DNA of 14,126 nt from contig JAEOTL010000292.1 of NCBI GenBank assembly GCA_016839845.1, forward strand, positions 1-14,126, in the 5' to 3' direction. The notes under the pieces are model-generated. The model saw nothing but the letters and a program-made list of their open reading frames with translations, was not told the DNA's origin and made no database searches. Source of the DNA: Promethearchaeota archaeon. Its GTDB lineage: Archaea; Asgardarchaeota; Lokiarchaeia; Sigynarchaeales; SOKP01. Positions 12,074 to 14,126 of this stretch are shown piece by piece; position 1 is the first letter of the stretch, and the number at the start of each line of letters is the position of its first letter. The translations under genes were made by a program, and so were the position numbers.

Positions 12074-13477
12074 TTAGATTTCAAAATATATCTTCTTCAG
12101 TTCATTATATAACTCGCTAACGATAATAGGGTTTTCTTTTGAACAATCATTTTCTTCCCAAGGATCTTGATTGAGATCATACAGTTTGAAAACTTCTTCT
12201 TTCTCTACTACAAGTTTGTAGCGCTCATTCTTTATTAACTTCCATCCAGAATTTCCTCTTCTACTAAAATTAAGAGCTGAAATCTGGTATTTTCTATGGT
12301 TCTTTTTATTATCTTCAAGCAGTCCTCTTAAGGATATCGAACCCTTAGCTTCCTTCATGCTAGTCTGAGCGTAATCCAAAATCGTGTTTGTTAGATCTTG
12401 TAGTTCGATTAACTGATAGTTAGAAAAGCCTTTCAATATGCTTGGACCTGATATAACTAATGGGATATGAGTTGATCCCCGATAAGGTAATTGTTTGCCA
12501 TGTTTGCCAAAATCACCCAACATTTCCCCATGATCACTCGCATATATTATAATCGTATTATCGATTTCTCCTCTATCTTTTACTTTTTCAAGAATAATAC
12601 CAATATTACGATCTATATTTTCCAGCATTGCAGCATAGTTCTGGCGAATTTTTATTTCCTCTTCCCCTTTTTTCTCTTTCCCTTTATATGGTGCGGGAAA
12701 CGAGACATTTTCCCATTTTTCCTTCATTTGTTTTGTGATATCCCATGGTTCATGAGGACCTGTAAAATTTACTACTAAATGCCATGGATTATTTACTGGA
12801 AATTTATTTAGCATATTTAGTGCCTGTCGGGTAATCCAATTATCACAATATGATTCTTCGGGCAGAGGTGTAGGTTCAGTATTATATAGTTTTAATCTTT
12901 TCTTAAAATCACTCACGTGTATATGTAAAAGGTCTTTTTCTTCTAAGTATTTCATGTATGGTCCCTTGGGATTATACTTTTGCTGTGAGGTACCATTTTG
13001 AGACAGACCATCTGATTTATCCTTCCTAAGTGATAAGAATGCATCCCATTTGCCTTCGTTATCAATTACATTAGTAAATCCTAATTTATCAAAATCGGGG
13101 ATCCATCCATTTAAACCCCAGTAGAGCGTTGGCTTATGCAAATCTAATTTTCCTACTGAACTCACAATGTATCCAACTTCTCTTAGAGCAGAATAATATG
13201 TTTTTTGATCAATAGGATAATCCGTATTATTATTAACAACTCTACAATCTTTATATCTTAATCCCGAAGCTAAGCAAGCTCTTGCTGGAGCACATAATGG
13301 AGATGGGGTAATTGCGTTTGTAAATGTTACACCCCCTTTCATAATCCTTTTAATATTTGGCATTCTAAGGGGAAGTTCTGTCATGCCAAATTTTTGAAAT
13401 GTTTCCTTGTTATAAGGCATCCAATCTCCCCTATGTTGGTCAGGGAAAAATATAAGAAAATTTGGGCTCTTAGACAT
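12074..13477 (-). CDS. Type I sulfatase (formylglycine-dependent), CAPAR active site
   Basis: A 467-residue sulfatase. The first metal strand is NFLIFFPDQHRGDW (Asp13). The formylglycine motif is LCAPARACLASG with Cys62, followed by the active-site segment SVGKLDLHK (Lys110, His114). FTGPHEPW (about 238-245) is the central His loop, and YASDHGEMLGDFGKHGK (Asp315, His316) the second metal site. The C-terminal YKLVVEKEEVFKLYDLNQDPWEENDC is the sulfatase closing motif. There is no signal peptide. It is quite different in sequence from the tandem partner downstream, so the pair probably has different substrates or positions on one substrate. GGATGG precedes the ATG by 4-5 bp. It diverges from the third sulfatase. 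Substrate unknown. Confidence 0.93.
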   Translation of the reverse strand: MSKSPNFLIFFPDQHRGDWMPYNKETFQKFGMTELPLRMPNIKRIMKGGVTFTNAITPSPLCAPARACLASGLRYKDCRVVNNNTDYPIDQKTYYSALREVGYIVSSVGKLDLHKPTLYWGLNGWIPDFDKLGFTNVIDNEGKWDAFLSLRKDKSDGLSQNGTSQQKYNPKGPYMKYLEEKDLLHIHVSDFKKRLKLYNTEPTPLPEESYCDNWITRQALNMLNKFPVNNPWHLVVNFTGPHEPWDITKQMKEKWENVSFPAPYKGKEKKGEEEIKIRQNYAAMLENIDRNIGIILEKVKDRGEIDNTIIIYASDHGEMLGDFGKHGKQLPYRGSTHIPLVISGPSILKGFSNYQLIELQDLTNTILDYAQTSMKEAKGSISLRGLLEDNKKNHRKYQISALNFSRRGNSGWKLIKNERYKLVVEKEEVFKLYDLNQDPWEENDCSKENPIIVSELYNELKKIYFEI

Positions 13478-13630
13478 AAAACCATCCTTTGCTTTAACAA
13501 CTATTTGTAGTAATTATCTAATAATACTATTTTTATTTTATTTTGCATTAAGTCATTATTAAATCTATTGAAGAATGTAATAATACTAACTATTTTGATA
13601 GGTTTAAAACATTTTAAAAGAGAATAAAAA
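13478..13630. promoter_or_regulatory. Divergent promoter region between two sulfatase genes
   Basis: This 153-bp AT-rich gap separates two oppositely oriented sulfatase genes and must drive both. An 11-bp direct repeat TAATAATACTA occurs at 13519-13529 and 13578-13588. The + strand has TTTAAAACATTTTAAAAG shortly before the start of the gene at 13631. I cannot assign individual promoter elements with confidence. Confidence 0.4.
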
Positions 13631-14126
13631 ATGAGTGAAAAGCCAAATATTATATATATTTTTTCAGATCAACACCGAGGAGATACGCTTGGATGCGTTG
13701 GGCATCCGACCGTAATAACCCCAAATTTAGATAAATTAGCAAGTGAGGGTGTTGTTTATACAAACTGTTTTACTAATTCTCCTCTCTGTATGCCTGCAAG
13801 GGCCACCATGATGACCGGGAAATATGTCTGTGAACATGGAGTGTGGACTAATTCTATTGAAGCTAGAGCTAAGGGACCTAGTCATGTTAGAAATATTCGT
13901 GATGCAGGTTACCATACAGCTCTTATCGGCAAGACTCATCTCTATGCACATGGTGTCCGAGGAAAAATGCGACATCTCAATGAAAGAATTAGTTTATTAG
14001 AAGATTGGGGTTTTATTGACATTCATGATGTAACTGGACCATTAGCTAGTGCTATTCATGAATCTCCTTATACTGATTATCTAAAAGAAAGGCGATTATT
14101 AAGAACGCATAAGTCATATATTTTGA
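13631..14126 (+). CDS. Type I sulfatase, N-terminal part (cut by window end), CMPAR active site
   Basis: Open from ATG 13631 to the window edge, with about 165 residues visible and no stop. The N-terminus is MSEKPNIIYIFSDQHRGDT, with the metal-ligand Asp in SDQHRGD and no signal peptide. PLCMPARATMMTG carries the formylglycine precursor Cys53, and LIGKTHLYAHG provides the active-site Lys and His. The order and spacing are those of the first third of a sulfatase of about 450-500 residues. The DQHRGD start resembles that of the divergent sulfatase at 12074-13477 more than the DAQRQD of the one at 10503-12029. It is divergently transcribed from that gene across 153 bp. Confidence 0.9.
   Translation, partial: MSEKPNIIYIFSDQHRGDTLGCVGHPTVITPNLDKLASEGVVYTNCFTNSPLCMPARATMMTGKYVCEHGVWTNSIEARAKGPSHVRNIRDAGYHTALIGKTHLYAHGVRGKMRHLNERISLLEDWGFIDIHDVTGPLASAIHESPYTDYLKERRLLRTHKSYIL

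Noticed and set aside
13519..13588. 11-bp direct repeat TAATAATACTA between divergent sulfatase genes as a regulator site
   Set aside because: The motif is of low complexity in an AT-rich gap and lacks symmetry or regular spacing; chance is a sufficient explanation.

Overview
The window is a low-GC, densely packed stretch, probably from an anaerobic archaeon. The evidence is AT-rich TATA-like elements in front of genes, archaeal-type Shine-Dalgarno sites such as GGTGA and GGAG, frequent ATA (Ile) and AGA (Arg) codons, and a mix of oxygen-sensitive radical and Fe-S enzymes. The mix of EFR1-type ferrodoxin, glycyl radical enzyme, DUF362 protein and several intracellular-looking sulfatases would suit a Lokiarchaeia/Asgard genome, but this placement is inference and an anaerobic bacterium is not excluded. 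No tRNA, rRNA, CRISPR array, transposase or phage gene was seen.

Layout. (1) Positions 1-3409: two paralogous GNAT acetyltransferases on the + strand, the first cut by the window edge, flank a - strand EFR1-family flavodoxin/ferredoxin gene. That gene has no ATG, GTG or TTG start and appears to begin at ATT behind a good Shine-Dalgarno. A DUF362 protein with an extra cysteine-rich C-terminal domain follows. The second GNAT gene and the DUF362 gene share a near-identical upstream leader of about 32 bp plus a second short inverted-repeat block. (2) Positions 3459-9915, all - strand, read in transcription order: CoA-transferase-like subunit A, a nitroreductase-like flavoprotein, CoA-transferase-like subunit B, a glycyl radical enzyme (GRE), and its radical-SAM activase. 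The first three are tightly packed (11-bp gap, then 4-bp ATGA overlap). The GRE and activase follow after gaps of 198 and 303 bp that carry candidate promoters. (3) Positions 10094-10468: a small DUF202 membrane protein. (4) Positions 10503-14126: three different type I sulfatases, two in tandem on - and one divergent on + that runs off the end.

How they may work together. The GRE and its activase are a functional pair. The two CoA-transferase-family subunits resemble glutaconate CoA-transferase GctA/GctB, but my alignment from memory puts Ile57 of subunit B where GctB has its catalytic Glu54. That makes an ordinary CoA transfer unlikely and recalls IpdAB, the ring-opening CoA-thioester hydrolase of steroid degradation, built on the same fold. 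With the flavoprotein encoded between A and B, the cluster could be an anaerobic pathway that makes or breaks a C-C or C-O bond by radical chemistry and opens or hydrolyses a CoA-linked intermediate. Its substrate cannot be read from the sequence. The sulfatases lack visible signal peptides, so they probably act on imported small sulfate esters. They need formylglycine maturation, for which no enzyme is present here.
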